Shown here: piece by piece, positions 12,901 to 24,504 of the stretch | Numbering within the stretch: the first letter of the stretch is position 1 | How the letters are laid out: every line of letters begins with the position of its first letter | Source of the DNA: Symsagittifera roscoffensis | Lineage: Eukaryota; Xenacoelomorpha; Acoela; Convolutidae | DNA length: 64,000 nt | Direction: 5' to 3' | Assembly: GCF_963678635.1 (NCBI RefSeq) | Contig: NC_087068.1 | Span: 45,677,013 to 45,741,012, forward strand | Position numbers and translations under genes: made by a program | Notes under the pieces: model-generated | The model's input: the letters and a program-made list of their open reading frames with translations, nothing else | The model's database searches: none | Told to the model about the DNA's origin: nothing

Positions 12901-13659
12901 CAGCCATAAAGAAGTGCGTATTTTTAGAGTGTGGGCGTTTTAGTAGTAGCCTCTGAGATGTAACACGATCTTGATGTCCCATGTTTTAAGTAAACCGCAT
13001 TGGCTTCGACAGGAAAACTACGCATCGGATGATATACTGAGCCAGTCGGTCGTATCCTGAAGTTTATTTTGTTTTTGGGGTAAATTGGTGTTTTTGAAAA
13101 ATTCCAATTTGCCATGTCAAGCTTAAGTTTTTTGCAGCAACTGAAATGAAATTTTTCAGAAAATCAGAAGAATCAATTTCATAATTGCGAGAAATTGGAT
13201 TAAAAAATGGAGCTAGATTAAAATTGCTTTTTGCATTTTGAACGATTAACAATCTATTTGAAACGTGATGTCTGGTTCCCGATAGAGAGCACCGAGAGTG
13301 GTTACGAAAGTGCAATTACTATAGAAAGGAATACCCTGATTGGAAATTTCGACCGGTCAAACGAGCGAACGGTCCAAATCGGAAAAAAAATAGCTTAAGA
13401 AAAAAGTAATTACTTCGTTAAAATCCTTGAGTTATCTGAGTTACTTTACTTGATCAATTCTAGTCCCGTTGTTAATCTGTGATTATTGAATTCATTTGCT
13501 AGAGTGTAATTTATATGGCTATTTTGAGATAATGCGGGTCTTAGATTGATCCATATGAAAAAGATCAAAGGTTCACTGTCCAATAACAACTAATGGTATT
13601 TTATTCAGTTTCCAACCCTGTTTTTAACAGTGTTCGCAAGTTTTAGGTATTTAGAGACC
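12901..13659. repeat. Macrosatellite short unit 9 (759 bp)
   Basis: It has the same A/B junction as unit 8 and differs by scattered substitutions, so the two probably arose by duplication of one short unit. Confidence 0.9.
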
Positions 13660-14893
13660 CAGCCATGGGGAAGTGCGTATTTCTAGAGTGTTGGCGTTTT
13701 AGTAGTAGCCTCTGAGCTGTAACACGATCTTGATGTCCCATGTTTTAAGTAAACCGCATTGGCTTCGACAGGAAAACTACGCATCGGATAATATTCTGAG
13801 CCAGTAGATCTTATCCTGAAGTTTATTTTGTATGGGGGATGAACTGTTACTTTCGAAAATTTCGTGTTAGCCATGTCATGCTCGAGTTTATCGCAGCAAT
13901 TGAAATGAAAAGATAAAAAATCAAATCGGAGACGACAGCTATTTATTCCTAAAATCGCTTGGAAGAAGAATCTTTGAATCAACTAGCGAGAAACTTGTTT
14001 TCAATTTTTTTGCGACAAAGAATAGCGCTCATTGTTCAGAGAGGGAACGCTATTTGCGTTCTAGAAGCCATGAACTGTCAGCTGACTAGCTACTGACTTC
14101 AATCTTTTTAACTGACGGTTTGCCTTTTAACTGTCTTTTTTTGAATACTTTATTTCTTATTCAAAGAGAGACTGCTCCGTACGAAAATCCTGCCGCTATC
14201 CATGTACATAAAACTGCATGCTGTCTTGTACTATATTTTTGTGCTTCAAGGAAACTACGCATCTAATGATATACTGAGCCAGTCAGTCGTATCCTGAAGT
14301 TTATTTTGTTTTTGGGATAAATTGGTGTTTTTGAAAAATTCCAATTTGCCATGTCAAGCTCAAGTTTTTCGCAGCAATTGAAATGAAATTTTTCAGAAAA
14401 TCAGATGAATCGATTTCATAATTGCGAGAATTTGGATTAAAAAATGGAGCTTGATCTAAAATTGCTTTTTACAATTTGAACGATTAACAGTCTATTTGAA
14501 AAGTGATGTCTGGTTCCTGATAGAGAGCACCGAGAGTGGTTACGAAAGTGCTATTACTGTTGCAAGGAACACCCTGATTGGGAAGTTTGACCAGACAAAC
14601 GACCGAATGGTCCAAATAAAAAAAACAGCTTAAGCTAAACGTAATAATTCTTTAAATTGCTTCAGTTATCTGAATTAATTTACTTGATCAATCAGTCCTG
14701 TTGTCAATCAGTGATTATTGATATTATTTTGCTAGAGTGTAATTTATATAGTTGTGCTGAGATGAGGCGGGTCTTGAGTTGATCCATAGAAAATGAATCA
14801 AAGGTCCACTGTCCAATAAAAATTATTGGTATTTAATTGAGTTTCCAAACCTTTTGTTGAACGGCATTAGCGAATTTTAGGTATTTAGAGACC
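13660..14893. repeat. Macrosatellite long unit 10 (1234 bp, 113-bp deletion, diverged 3' half)
   Basis: About 113 bp are missing at 13925, where AAAAAATCAAA joins TCGGAGACGACAG. After about 14560 the sequence becomes clearly diverged and resembles the right-edge units. Confidence 0.87.
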
Positions 14894-15647
14894 CAGACAT
14901 AGGGAAGTGCTTATTTTTAGAGTGGTGGTGTTTTAGTAGTAGCCTCTGAGCTGTAACACGATCTTGATGTCCCATGTTTTAATTAAACCGCATTGGCTTC
15001 GACAGGAAAACTACGCATCGAATGATATTCTGAGCCAGTCGGTCGTATCCTGAAGTTTATTTTGTTTTTGCGGTAAATTGGTGTTTTTGAAAAATTCCAA
15101 TTTGCCATGTCAAGCTCAAGTTTTTCGCAGCAACTGAAACGAAATTTTTCAGAAAATCAGAAGAATCGATTTCATAATTGCGAGAAATTGGATTAAAAAG
15201 TGGAGCTAGAATAAAATGCTTTTTGGCAAGTTGAACGATTAACAATCTATTTGGAAAGTGATGTCTGTATCCCGACAGAGAGCACCGAGAGTGGTTACGA
15301 AAGTGCTATTACTGTAGCAAGGAACACCCTGATTGGGAAGTTCGACCAGTCAAACGACCGAATGGTCCAAATAAAAAAACAGCTTAAGCTAAAGGTAATA
15401 TATCTTTAAATTGCTTCAGTTATCTGAATTACTTTACTTGATCAATCAGTCCTGTTGTCAATCAGTGATTATTGATATTATTTTGCTAGAGTGTAATTTA
15501 TATAGTTGTGCTGCGATGAGGCGGGTCTTGAGTTGATCCATAGAAAATGAATCAAAGGTCCACTGTCCAATAAAAACTAATGGTATTTAATCGAGTTTCC
15601 AAACCTTTTGTTGAACGGCGTTCGCGAATTTTAGGTATTTAGAGACC
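14894..15647. repeat. Macrosatellite diverged short unit 11 (754 bp)
   Basis: This edge unit has the A-to-B short structure. It keeps a frame from about 15252 through ESTESGYESAIT to KKQLKLK, ending at a donor-like AAAGGTAATA near 15394. The central units have a stop where this copy reads through. Confidence 0.85.
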
Positions 15648-15738
15648 CAGCCATAGGGAAGTGCTTATTTCTAGACTGGCGGTGTTTTAGTAGAAGCCTC
15701 TGAGCTGTAAAACGATCTTGATGTCCCATGTCTTAAGC
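15648..15738. repeat. Macrosatellite, partial last unit
   Basis: Similarity ends just after GATGTCCCATGTCTTAAG. Confidence 0.8.
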
Positions 15739-17900
15739 GATTTGAATTTGCTCCGACAGATTTAGGTAAAAACACAAGAGGTAGTGTCCCTGACCCTTGA
15801 GCCAATGGTTTTAGGGCCTATTTCTCTTACCCTCATTTGTGCCATAAGCGGACGACTGTTAAATTCCTCCAAAATCCAGTCGTGGAGGTTCAACACGACA
15901 ACAAACTGATATCTACGTGTCCCGACCACGCTTACAAAAATCCGACGAAAACTTTTGGATCCGAGTTCTCAAACTAGTGAACATAGTACAGAGGAGTGTA
16001 AAAACATATAGCGTAATCAACAAAGTTACAATCACAAAGCTATATCAAACGTTCTTTCGAGGTTGACTGAAGCGCCTTGCGAGTGATATGCCTTTAAGGA
16101 ACCTGTAACTCCCTGAAAAAAAATCAACTCTCTGAAAAAACTCTGATCAGAACTGACTGAAATTCTGAGTGGGTATACTCATTATGCTTACCTAGGTCTG
16201 CACATGGAGGTTTTGAAATACCTGTTAAATTTTGGTAAATTTATCTGAAAAAAAGTTGCCAAATAAAACAGAGAAGTGAAATTAATGTTTACAAAATGGT
16301 TTTTTACAAACTTTTCAAAATATTCTTCCAAAAAATCTATGCTGATAAAAATTCAGATAGATTTGAAATAAAAGTTCAAATACAGATAAATACCACTCCA
16401 GCTAAAAGATAGCTGTTTGGTTGATGTGAGTTGCTAAATGTAGGTTATTTTCGTTTTATTCTGTTTTAAATTTGGCAATTGATCAAATGGCTCCAGTGGC
16501 ACTGTTTGTATTGCTGTTCAAAGTCAAACGATTCTGATCAAGGAATATTTACTGAAAAAATTAAGTCGGGCGGATGTACTGGAACATGAACTACCTTTAC
16601 AAGAGAAAATATTGAATAATTTTCCTTTCTCTTTTTGTTATTTAGTAATTATGGTACATTGATTATAATAATGCTTTTGAAATTGTGTGTTTTAGTAAAG
16701 TATGACAAGTTGCCGTGGTCAAGTTACTACATGTCTCCACTATTTACTGCTCGGTGCAAGATGGCCGCAAAAAAGGTTTTTTTTCTGAAGGTGGGGGAGA
16801 TCCATTTTATTGTAACCTGGGTTCTTTTGACCTAAGAAGTTATGGCTCCAAACTTTTGATGCATTTGGGCCGGTAACATTTTTTTAGGGTGATGACACTT
16901 TGCAATGACAACTTGCAGTACAGAAAAATGCAAGTAGGCCTACGATTTACCACTTTCTTAGTGCAACTTGGCTCGAAGAGATTTTAAACGAGACCATACT
17001 TCTAAACGAGTATCGAAAACTACAAGAAAATCATTATCTGCACTTGGGGTATTAAACGCAATCGCGCGATTCGGAGTGTTGTCTGTAAATAAACAACTGC
17101 ATTTTCATACTAGTCAGTAAGTACACAAATAGCATATTAAAAACATTTTAAAAACGAAAACAAGCTCAGTTAAAACAACGGACCAAGTCCTGGCAATGTG
17201 AAGCATTGAATACAAAATATCATTTCAAATGCTTTATGAAATTTCAAGTGCTATTTTTTTTATCTGATTGTTTAATATAGCATTTGTCTGTCTAGTTACT
17301 GAAAAGTCCGACTACGCGGTTGTCGACTTATTGCTACGTAACGGCACACACTGCAACAAAATTAAAAATTATAAACTTAACATTTGAAATAAAGTTGAAA
17401 GGGAGTAAACATTTTAGGTGGTAGTAGTAGTAGAAGTAGTAGTAGTAGTAGTAGTGCTAGAAAGCTAAGATAATTTGCAAACCGATTAGGCTATACAGGA
17501 GGTTTAAAAATGAAAAAAAAACTTTCAGAAACTTTTGAAAAAAAAAAACTTTAAAAATTCAATCTTAAAAAACCACTAATATTTGTTTTTTTTTTCAGGC
17601 CAAAGTTTACCATTACAAGCGCAATCGGTGAAAATATGCTCTGAGATGCTTTTTTGTCTGCAAACCTTTATTGTACGTACTACTTGCAGAGGTTTTTTTA
17701 AAAAACTTGGAAGCCCTAGCCCATTTCTGACTTGGCCGCAGTAGTAGTAGCAGCAGTATAGTAGTTTTGCAAAAGTAATAATGTTTGTGAACAACTTGCA
17801 AATTTTGAAGAAGCTACGCTTTGGCATTATTATCCAGAAAAGTAATCTCAATTACCTGCACTATTGCATTGTTTCATTAGCTTTTGAAATCCTGACATTA
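15739..17900. other. Spacer with no recognisable gene
   Basis: This is AT-rich DNA with only short ORFs and no family signature. A (TAG)n-type trinucleotide run lies at 17420-17455. The part next to 17900 may be the far 3' end of the LINE remnant. Confidence 0.6.
17420..17455. repeat. (TAG/GTA)n microsatellite
   Basis: An interrupted trinucleotide run of about 12 copies. A shorter run of the same kind is at 17742-17752. Confidence 0.85.
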
Positions 17901-20720
17901 TTCGTATTTCCTTTCGAATTGGTTTTTAGCCAACTAAATTATACAACAAAAAAGGAAGTAGCAAATACTTACATAGACCCAACTTTACAACTGCTGCGAC
18001 TTTTACCGAAAACTTCGGCTCAAAGCGATACAACACTTTGTTCAGCTGCCTCATCTTTTCAACGACGTGAATGTTCTAAGCAAGATCTTCAGATAGATGC
18101 ATTCCAAGATCTTCAGCTGCGACTCTTCTGGAATCACCCCATCAAAGTAAATTTCTCACTTTATTGTCTGACTTTTAGCTGCTAAGTTTCAACTGCTAAT
18201 TACCTGTTATTTTGTTGGCACCCATCTCTCTATTGCAAGAAAATTATCCTATACTAGTCAAAAAATTTTTCGAATAGCTAAAGTTTTCAAGTCGTCAGCA
18301 AAGGTGTAGGATTTTGAAAAGATAAAGACATCAGGTAGATAGTTAATGTAGACGCAAAACAGAAGCGGCCCTAGAAGCTACCCTTGTGGAACTCTAATTT
18401 TAATTTCCAAAATTTATGAGCTCATGTTATCTATTCTGACGAGTTGTTTTTAAATTAATCAGTCAGTATCTCAAAGAGAGCCACCCACTCCAATGCTTAT
18501 AGTTTTCCGGATTAACTCAAAAGAGTATTTTCATCGAAGGTTTTGGAAACATCTGTATAAATTTGACTCGTTGTTCATTGCTTCAAAATTTCGTAAGAAA
18601 TTGGAAGCATTTTAGTTTGAACAGATCGACCTATGGCCAAACTGTGCCGATCTTACGTTAAAAAAACTGATGAAGTGATTATACACTGTTAAAATTCTGT
18701 AAAACTTTACTATATATATCTAGGAGAAACACCGGCTTGTAATTTCGTACCATCCTTCTATCTGATGTTCTGTAAAATGGAGAAATTGTTACCATTTTTC
18801 AACTACCAGGATTTTTGCGTAACTGCTTATTGTTTTTCAACATCGAATGTATAAGATATCATCTTTTTCTGGACGTCTGCTGATAAAACCTCGTCGGTTT
18901 TCATTTGGGCCTTTTGCTTTCTTGACATTTAGTGAGCTCAAAATAGTCTTCTTCGAGATGTCGAAAATTGTTGTAGTCAGTTTCCTTATGTCAAAATCAT
19001 TTATGCTGAACGGAGTTATACGAGACAAAACTGAATGGAAAAACTAATTCAACATATCTACTTGTTCGTGTAGAAGCGTACTTTGCTTATTTCTTTTTAT
19101 CAGTAATTTTAGTAGCCTAGCTGCTTTGTTCAGTTTTTTCAAGTGTTTGAAAATGACATCAGTTTCACGTGTTACCATTAAAGTCTCCTGATAAGTTATG
19201 CTGTCCTTCTCGGATTTTCAGTTCAAAAATTATTTCTTATAAGATGTTGGCAGGGTTTTTGACGGTCTCTTTTGCGTTTTGAGTTTATTCGTCAAGTTTG
19301 ACGTAAAACTGGTTTTCCAATCTAAGATGGCAACACTTGTCTACATTTGGTTATTTTAAGAAAGTAATATTCAAATATTTCGTCCAGGTATTTATATATT
19401 TAACTAATCATTTTATATATGTTGTTGCTGCATACGGCTTTAAATGATTTTTTGTCAAGCTCATGGTTTCTCATGATTTATGGCTTCATAATTGGCGCTA
19501 CAAAATTTCTGAAATTTTGCATCGTTACTTTTGCTTGGTTTACTGTACATTCCATGAATAGATAGATAGCTTCATGGTCTGAACAATTAGAAATTTTTGA
19601 AAAAAAATTCTTTTCGGCTGATAGGAAACAATTAAAATATTAGGCTACATCCGAAATGCTAATTGACCACGTTGGAAATTCAATGGCTTGTCGGAACAGT
19701 TTTTCTTGGAACATTTCAATTATTTTATTTTCAGTATTAATGGGAGTTGTCAGACTTTTCCAGTTTCCTTCATGAAATGTATGTCACCGCATATCTTAGC
19801 TGGATTCTCATTTCAAAAGTTTTTTTCTTAGGAGCTTTCGGAATTCTTCAATGGAATATCGATATCTTTATTAAACTTCCTGTATTGGGTTGTAAAATGT
19901 TTAGTCAGTCTGATTCAGAGCTTTTCGAATCTAGCTTTGTTTGACTCCATCATTATAAAATTCCCAACTTGAAGTTTTAAGTTTGTCTTTAGTGGCTCCT
20001 CCAGCTTGTAGTTCCCGCTGTTTCTTCAGTATTTGGTTCTCCTTTATTGCATTCGCTCTCGAGAAGACCGACAGGATACAGATTTCCTTCTCCTTAAATT
20101 AGCACTGATCTCATAACTTTGTAAGTCTAGCCTCATGTTCGTTTGCTTCCGTAGTGCTCTTGATTTTTGTCAATCGGTTCTGATTTTTCCAAGACGCTGG
20201 ACTTCAGTTACATGAGCGTTAGTTGCAAGTAAATTATTCACTTCAAAGTTCGTTGGGCGTTTTGATTTGTTTGTACTCTCTGGAATCTCTTGTATTCTGA
20301 GACTTTAATTATAAGGAAAAATGAGATTTTTGAGACATCTACTTTGTGAGGGCTGAAATCCGAGTGATGGGCGACAGGATATAGAAATCCTTCTCCTTAA
20401 ATTTGCTCTAATCTCGTGATGTTTTGCAATGGTAGGTTAGGCCTCATGTTTGTTTGCTTCCGTAGTGTTGTTGATTTTTGTCGATCGTTTCTGATTTTTC
20501 CAAGGTGCTCGACTTCAGTGACATAGCATTAGTCTCAATTATTTTGTTCACTTCATCAGTCGTTGGGCCTTTTGATTTGTTTTTATCCTCTGAGATCACT
20601 TGTATTCTGAGACTTTTTATGATATTGTGAGTTTTTGAGATAGATATTTTATTGACACAATTTGCTCTATCGAGACAATTTTCTACAGCAACAACAGCAG
20701 CATACTTTCTCTGCACTTTT
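17900..20720 (-). pseudogene. Decayed non-LTR (LINE, Jockey/CR1-like) retrotransposon
   Basis: Read on the minus strand, fragments in shifting frames follow the order of a LINE ORF2. About 18837-19028 contains an NVKKAKGPNE-like segment, typical just upstream of the fingers. About 18540-18580 encodes YTDVSKTFDE, the usual FSKAFD motif. About 18340-18400 encodes RVPQG followed by LLGPLLFCVYINYLP. FADD, the catalytic pair, is at 18291-18302. About 18030-18130 encodes AAEDLGMHL and HVVEKMRQLNKVLY, matching the region after the RT. Between 19050 and 19950 only weak endonuclease-like sequence can be read. Stops and frameshifts are frequent, so the copy is dead. The clade is inferred from motif wording only. 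The plus-strand ORF at 17781-18185 is antisense to it. Confidence 0.72.
20069..20690 (-). repeat. Imperfect 303-310-bp tandem duplication in the LINE 5' region
   Basis: CGACAGGATA..ATCCTTCTCC recurs at 20069 and 20372, and TGTATTCTGAGACTTT at 20291 and 20601. The minus-strand frame at 20444-20716 is hydrophilic and lysine-rich (EDKNKSKGPTTDEVNKII) and may be part of an ORF1-like protein. The first copy has more stops. Confidence 0.65.
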
Positions 20721-23395
20721 TTGTATGTAGTTTTTATATTTTTTCTGTTTTTTCAAACACTATCCAACCGACCATTTTTTCCAACATTTTTTCTCAACCC
20801 ATTTTTCCCATTATTCTCCAATGTTTAGTCAAATTTTTTCCATGTTTAAGTACTTCTGAAAATCAAATTGAGCGTTCCTTAAAAACATTAAAAACGTTTC
20901 GTGTGTGCTGCTAGGGTGCTCGCCTTCTAAAATTCAACAGAGTGCCAATAAAAATGGGGTTTTGGTACCACCCACATGTGACCTGTTTTCGTGAGTCCAT
21001 GATCGATTTTGAATCCTAAAAGAAGGCCAAATGACTGTTACTATAAGGCTCTTGTATAGTAAATTGCAAGTTTGAGTGCAGTTTATTACCAACTTCGAAG
21101 ACTACAGTAGGAACGTCCCTCAGGATTTCAAAGATGTCCACATAAGCTACAAAAATTTTAACACCTTTCTCAGTCCCCACTTAACACGTTTATTGTTGTA
21201 TTTTGAGTGTCGTGTAAAATCAGACTGTTTCAGCTATGCTTGCGCAATCTGCTTCCAAACACTAAATAGAACCAATTAAAACAAGTTTCGCATTGTAACC
21301 GTTTATCTCGACGTGTCAGCTAATTCTGAAAACCGGGGCATTCTCAATAAAACCGGTTATTCAATTTAGCATCATGAATTTTGAAACTTCCTTCATTAAT
21401 ACAGGTTCGGTTTTTTTGCCAAAAAAATTGCTAGTCAAACTGTAAGGCACTTTTGCTAAACCATACAGCGTAGTCGGCTGCTTTTTGTGGATCTTAACCT
21501 AGTATACAACGCCTCACGTCTCTCTTTCCATGCCTAGTTTTTCTTTTTTTTTATGTCTTTTTCAATTTGTATAACAAAAATGTCCGTCAGACTTTTTGCG
21601 CACTAGATTGTTCTAACTGCCAAAATTCAGTTAGTTGCTTCCGATATGACTCCTTTCTGCTTTTTTACGGAAAGTATCTACCTTTTTCAAACAGCACAGC
21701 CAAAAGATCAGTGTCCTTCAAATACCTTCTAATTGTTTCAATTTCTTTTTCAAAGGTTGTCTGTTTTTTATTCTAGCATATATTTTTACAGCTGCTGTTA
21801 ACTTGCATAGCTTTTTTTTTTACAGTTTTTCTAATTAACTTCAACTCAGACAAAAAACTTATCTCCTACCGGCTGTTTTGGTTGGAAACTTAAAGTGCCC
21901 TGCGCCCACTGCGGCAAACTCACTTCAAGTAAGATTCTGATTGACTTATCATTGAAGTTTTATCAAGATTTTTACTGTCTCTCTGATACTTTTCGAAATC
22001 GTTCTTCAGTCAGCTTATCAGTTTGTTGATATTATAGCTTGCTTCTAGGCTTAAGTAGGGTTTTACCGAAGGCCAACACTGTTCATCTGTGACTCCTTGG
22101 ACCTGATGCTGAAATTGAATCCAAAATTGCCTGGCTTAACCCAGATCTCAAGAGTACTAAAGGAAAATTATGCGCTGCTTGATTCAAACAATTACCAATA
22201 TCAGGCTCGAGAAACGGCAGAACATCTAGTAATATGTCGTTGACGAGATATTTTGTCAGAAATTTTTTTTATGATGCAATTATTACATTTAAACGTATCT
22301 GCCCGTATCTGCGAAAATTGCCGAGCAGGTAGTCTCGCTGAGATAGCACCATCCGTAGTGACTTAAGTTCTACTTCGCTAGATTGGTGCACTTGAATATA
22401 CGCTCTGAAGACCACAGAATTCTATCTGTTGCTTCGCTGGATTGGTGCACTTAAAGATACGCTTTGAAGACCACAGAATTCTGTCTGATGATTATCTCTG
22501 TCTTCCACAGATCTCGAATGATATCGGAAATAACCGTTCTCCTGAAGTAGAATGTGGCTTTTTTAAATTTTTTAGTTTCGACTGCGGGTACGCAAGTATA
22601 CATAATAGTGCGATGAGACGATATGCTGCTGTTTATCTCATCATGCCAAATGATAATTTATTTTGCCAAAATGATGCCAATGATAACCTTGACCAAAACT
22701 TCCAGTTCCAACAAAACTGGTATTAGGATTCAAAGAAAGGCCGGGGACTGCGTAGAACTGTTCCATTTCTTTTTGGTTGTATTGCTCAAGTTCATCATAG
22801 ATTTGTAAAATGGCGTTAAAATAAAAAACCATCGCCGGTTCAACTCAATTACAAGAAAGATTATGAAAGGAAAAGGTAAAAAAAGGGGCAAAATCTACTA
22901 ATAAGTGTATAAATGTTAAGAAAACAAAACCATTTTTTACGAAAGAAAATAAACTGAAATACAAAATGCTTCTTCTGGAAGATTATAACATTTTTATTAA
23001 AAGTTACTGAAAAAAAGGGTAACACTTCAACAAAAAATTTTTCCATTTTTTGTGCGTCATAAAAATTTAATTTATTAAATTAGTTACAAGATGATCAAAG
23101 ATCTGGAAAATGTACAAACTTGGTTTGAAACCGCTTTTAAATTTCTGACAAATCAAAAATGTTATTTGCAAACACGTAGTACCCTACTTTTTCTTCAATT
23201 AGACTTTCCTGTAAGTTTCTGAAATTTTTAAAGAATTTGATCTTAAAATGATATAAGTTACAAATATGCGTTTTTGGAGATTACTTTTTTATTGAAAATT
23301 TAATTGCAAACAATTTTGGTTAGTTATTTAGGAACATACGTGCCTCAATTGAGACAATGACTCATAGTTTAAGGTTGTTTTAATTAAATTTTTAG
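20721..23395. other. Unassigned AT-rich stretch
   Basis: No family signature was seen. Short ORFs at 21076, 21567 and 22442 look random. A near-repeat of TTGGTGCACTT..ATACGCT occurs at 22383 and 22443, a tandem duplication of about 60 bp. Confidence 0.5.
22641..22832 (-). CDS. Unrecognised 63-codon ORF
   Basis: It begins with ATG and is aromatic- and glycine-rich at its C-terminus (GTGSFGQGYHWHHFG). The composition is more protein-like than that of neighbouring ORFs. No splice context, family or neighbouring exon could be established. It may be a last exon or chance. Confidence 0.18.
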   Translation of the reverse strand: MVFYFNAILQIYDELEQYNQKEMEQFYAVPGLSLNPNTSFVGTGSFGQGYHWHHFGKINYHLA

Positions 23396-23478
23396 GCAAA
23401 GTAGTAGGAAGTTGGAAGCAAGACGCGAGCAGATGCTGATGACAGATGAAAAATTAGCGCTACAAAGTTATGATATTA
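23396..23478 (+). CDS. Putative 83-bp internal exon
   Basis: The block lies between a strong acceptor (AAATTTTTAG) and a strong donor (GTAAGTTAAG). In one frame it reads 27 residues without a stop, including RKLEARREQMLMTDEKLA, a charged helix-forming stretch. The other two frames contain stops. One base at the start and one at the end are left over, so it would be phase 1 at both ends. No family is recognised. A possible following segment at 23673 would continue the frame for about 13 residues to a TAA. Confidence 0.35.
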
Positions 23479-24233
23479 GTAAGTTAAGTGGGAAATGCAC
23501 TGCTTTGTGCCGTGTGATCTTTATTAATCGTGGCCTTCATAACAATGACTAGAAAACTTCTGAATAATTTTATATTTTTCAGAAAAAAACCTCAGAAAAC
23601 TCAAGTATCTAATTATAAACTGAAATTTCTGAAAAATTTCTGAAGAAACTATTATTGGGTTTTTGATTTTTAGAGTCCGAGAGACCGGTTTCCTTCTCAT
23701 CAAGCGGCGAATAAGTTTCAGTTGAAAATGCTAAGAATAGAAACAATTATCAAGTGTTTCTGAATTGAAACAATCTGAGAGTATTTGAAAGTCAGTGGTC
23801 TTTTGGATGTGCCGTTTGACAAAAGGGTAGACTTTTTGATAAGGTAAAATGGAGACATATCAGAAGAAATCAGGTAATTTTTTGCAGTCAAAACAGTTAA
23901 ATGCGCAGAAAAATCTGATGTGTAACATTGTCATACAAATTGAAAAAACATTCAAGAAAAAAAACTTGTCATGAAAACAAAGTAGAGATCAGTAAGTCGC
24001 TGTATACTAGGTTAAGATCCGCAAAAGCGCAGCCTGCTGCGCTGTTTGTATTGGCAAAAAAGGCACAAAGAAGTCACACCACTATTCTTAGCCCGCTGTC
24101 TGAATTTTCGATGGGAAAGCTGATGCTACCCTGATAGTTTCAATTAGACAGATAAAATTTCGACTGAACTAGTCGAACCACACTATCCTCTGTTATAATT
24201 AACAATGATTGATTTTTAAATGTAACCGTTCAG

Positions 24234-24351
24234 GTGGAGGACGAAACTATTGTTGGGTTACAAATGGTTGATGTTCCGGCCTTTCAGGAAAACCATACAT
24301 ACTTGGAACAACTGAAGCCAGTTCAGTTATATTTATTAAGACAAAGAGATG
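24234..24351 (+). CDS. Putative 118-bp internal exon
   Basis: It is bounded by CCGTTCAG and GATG/GTAAGT, both close to consensus. Frame 0 is open for 39 codons (starting VEDETIVGLQMVDVPAF and ending YLLRQRD). The other two frames stop. It may belong with the 23396-23478 block, but the phases do not join directly (1 versus 0), so another exon would be needed. No family is recognised. Confidence 0.35.
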
Positions 24352-24401
24352 GTAAGTCGACTTTTCTCACCACATACGCCAGCTCATTTTCTTCATGATT
24401 A

Positions 24402-24504
24402 GGATAGAATTCCAATAGCTATTCGTCCGCCATTATGATGGCTTTTGAGTGGACCACTCAAAACTAACCATAATGGCGGACAAATAGCTATTGGAATTCC
24501 ATCC
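24402..24504. mobile_element. Foldback MITE (PIF/Harbinger-like) with TTA target duplication
   Basis: The two arms of about 51 bp are near-perfect reverse complements (GGATAGAATTCCAATAGC against GCTATTGGAATTCCATCC). They meet at GAGTGGACCACTC, so the whole element is one hairpin. TTA flanks both ends (24399-24401 and 24505-24507). Known: a 3-bp TWA duplication is typical of PIF/Harbinger elements. With no transposase inside, the superfamily call rests on that duplication. Confidence 0.75.

Larger units (their letters stand above)
1958..15738. repeat. Macrosatellite: about 12 tandem units of about 1.35 kb (long) or about 0.76 kb (short)
   Basis: Seen: the anchor around GAGACCCAGCCATGGGGAAG recurs at 2406, 3762, 5109, 6456, 8103, 9427, 10784, 12142, 12901, 13660, 14894 and 15648. 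Spacings are 1356, 1347, 1347, 1647, 1324, 1357, 1358, 759, 759, 1234 and 754 bp. Central units look nearly identical by eye. Those after 14500 are clearly diverged (CCCAGACATAGGG, TTTGACCAGAC). A long unit has two related half-blocks, A (around 3879) and B (around 4467), each with an ACTACGCATC..GAGCCAGTCGGTC..TATCCTGAAG core. ORFs of 60-141 codons recur unit after unit on both strands, but most begin at GTG or TTG and are frameshifted between units, so none is called as a gene. The left edge is abrupt. The right edge decays into unrelated DNA after 15738. Confidence 0.93.

Noticed and set aside
2429-13982. Minus-strand 63-110-codon ORFs in every unit
   Set aside because: They overlap the plus-strand coding-like frame, and their starts vary by unit. 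They are best explained as antisense shadows.
1958-15738. CRISPR array
   Set aside because: Units are over 750 bp, have no short repeat-spacer structure, and the DNA is eukaryotic.
17781-18185. 134-codon plus-strand ORF with an ATG start
   Set aside because: The minus strand of the same stretch reads as the post-RT part of a LINE, so this frame is its shadow.
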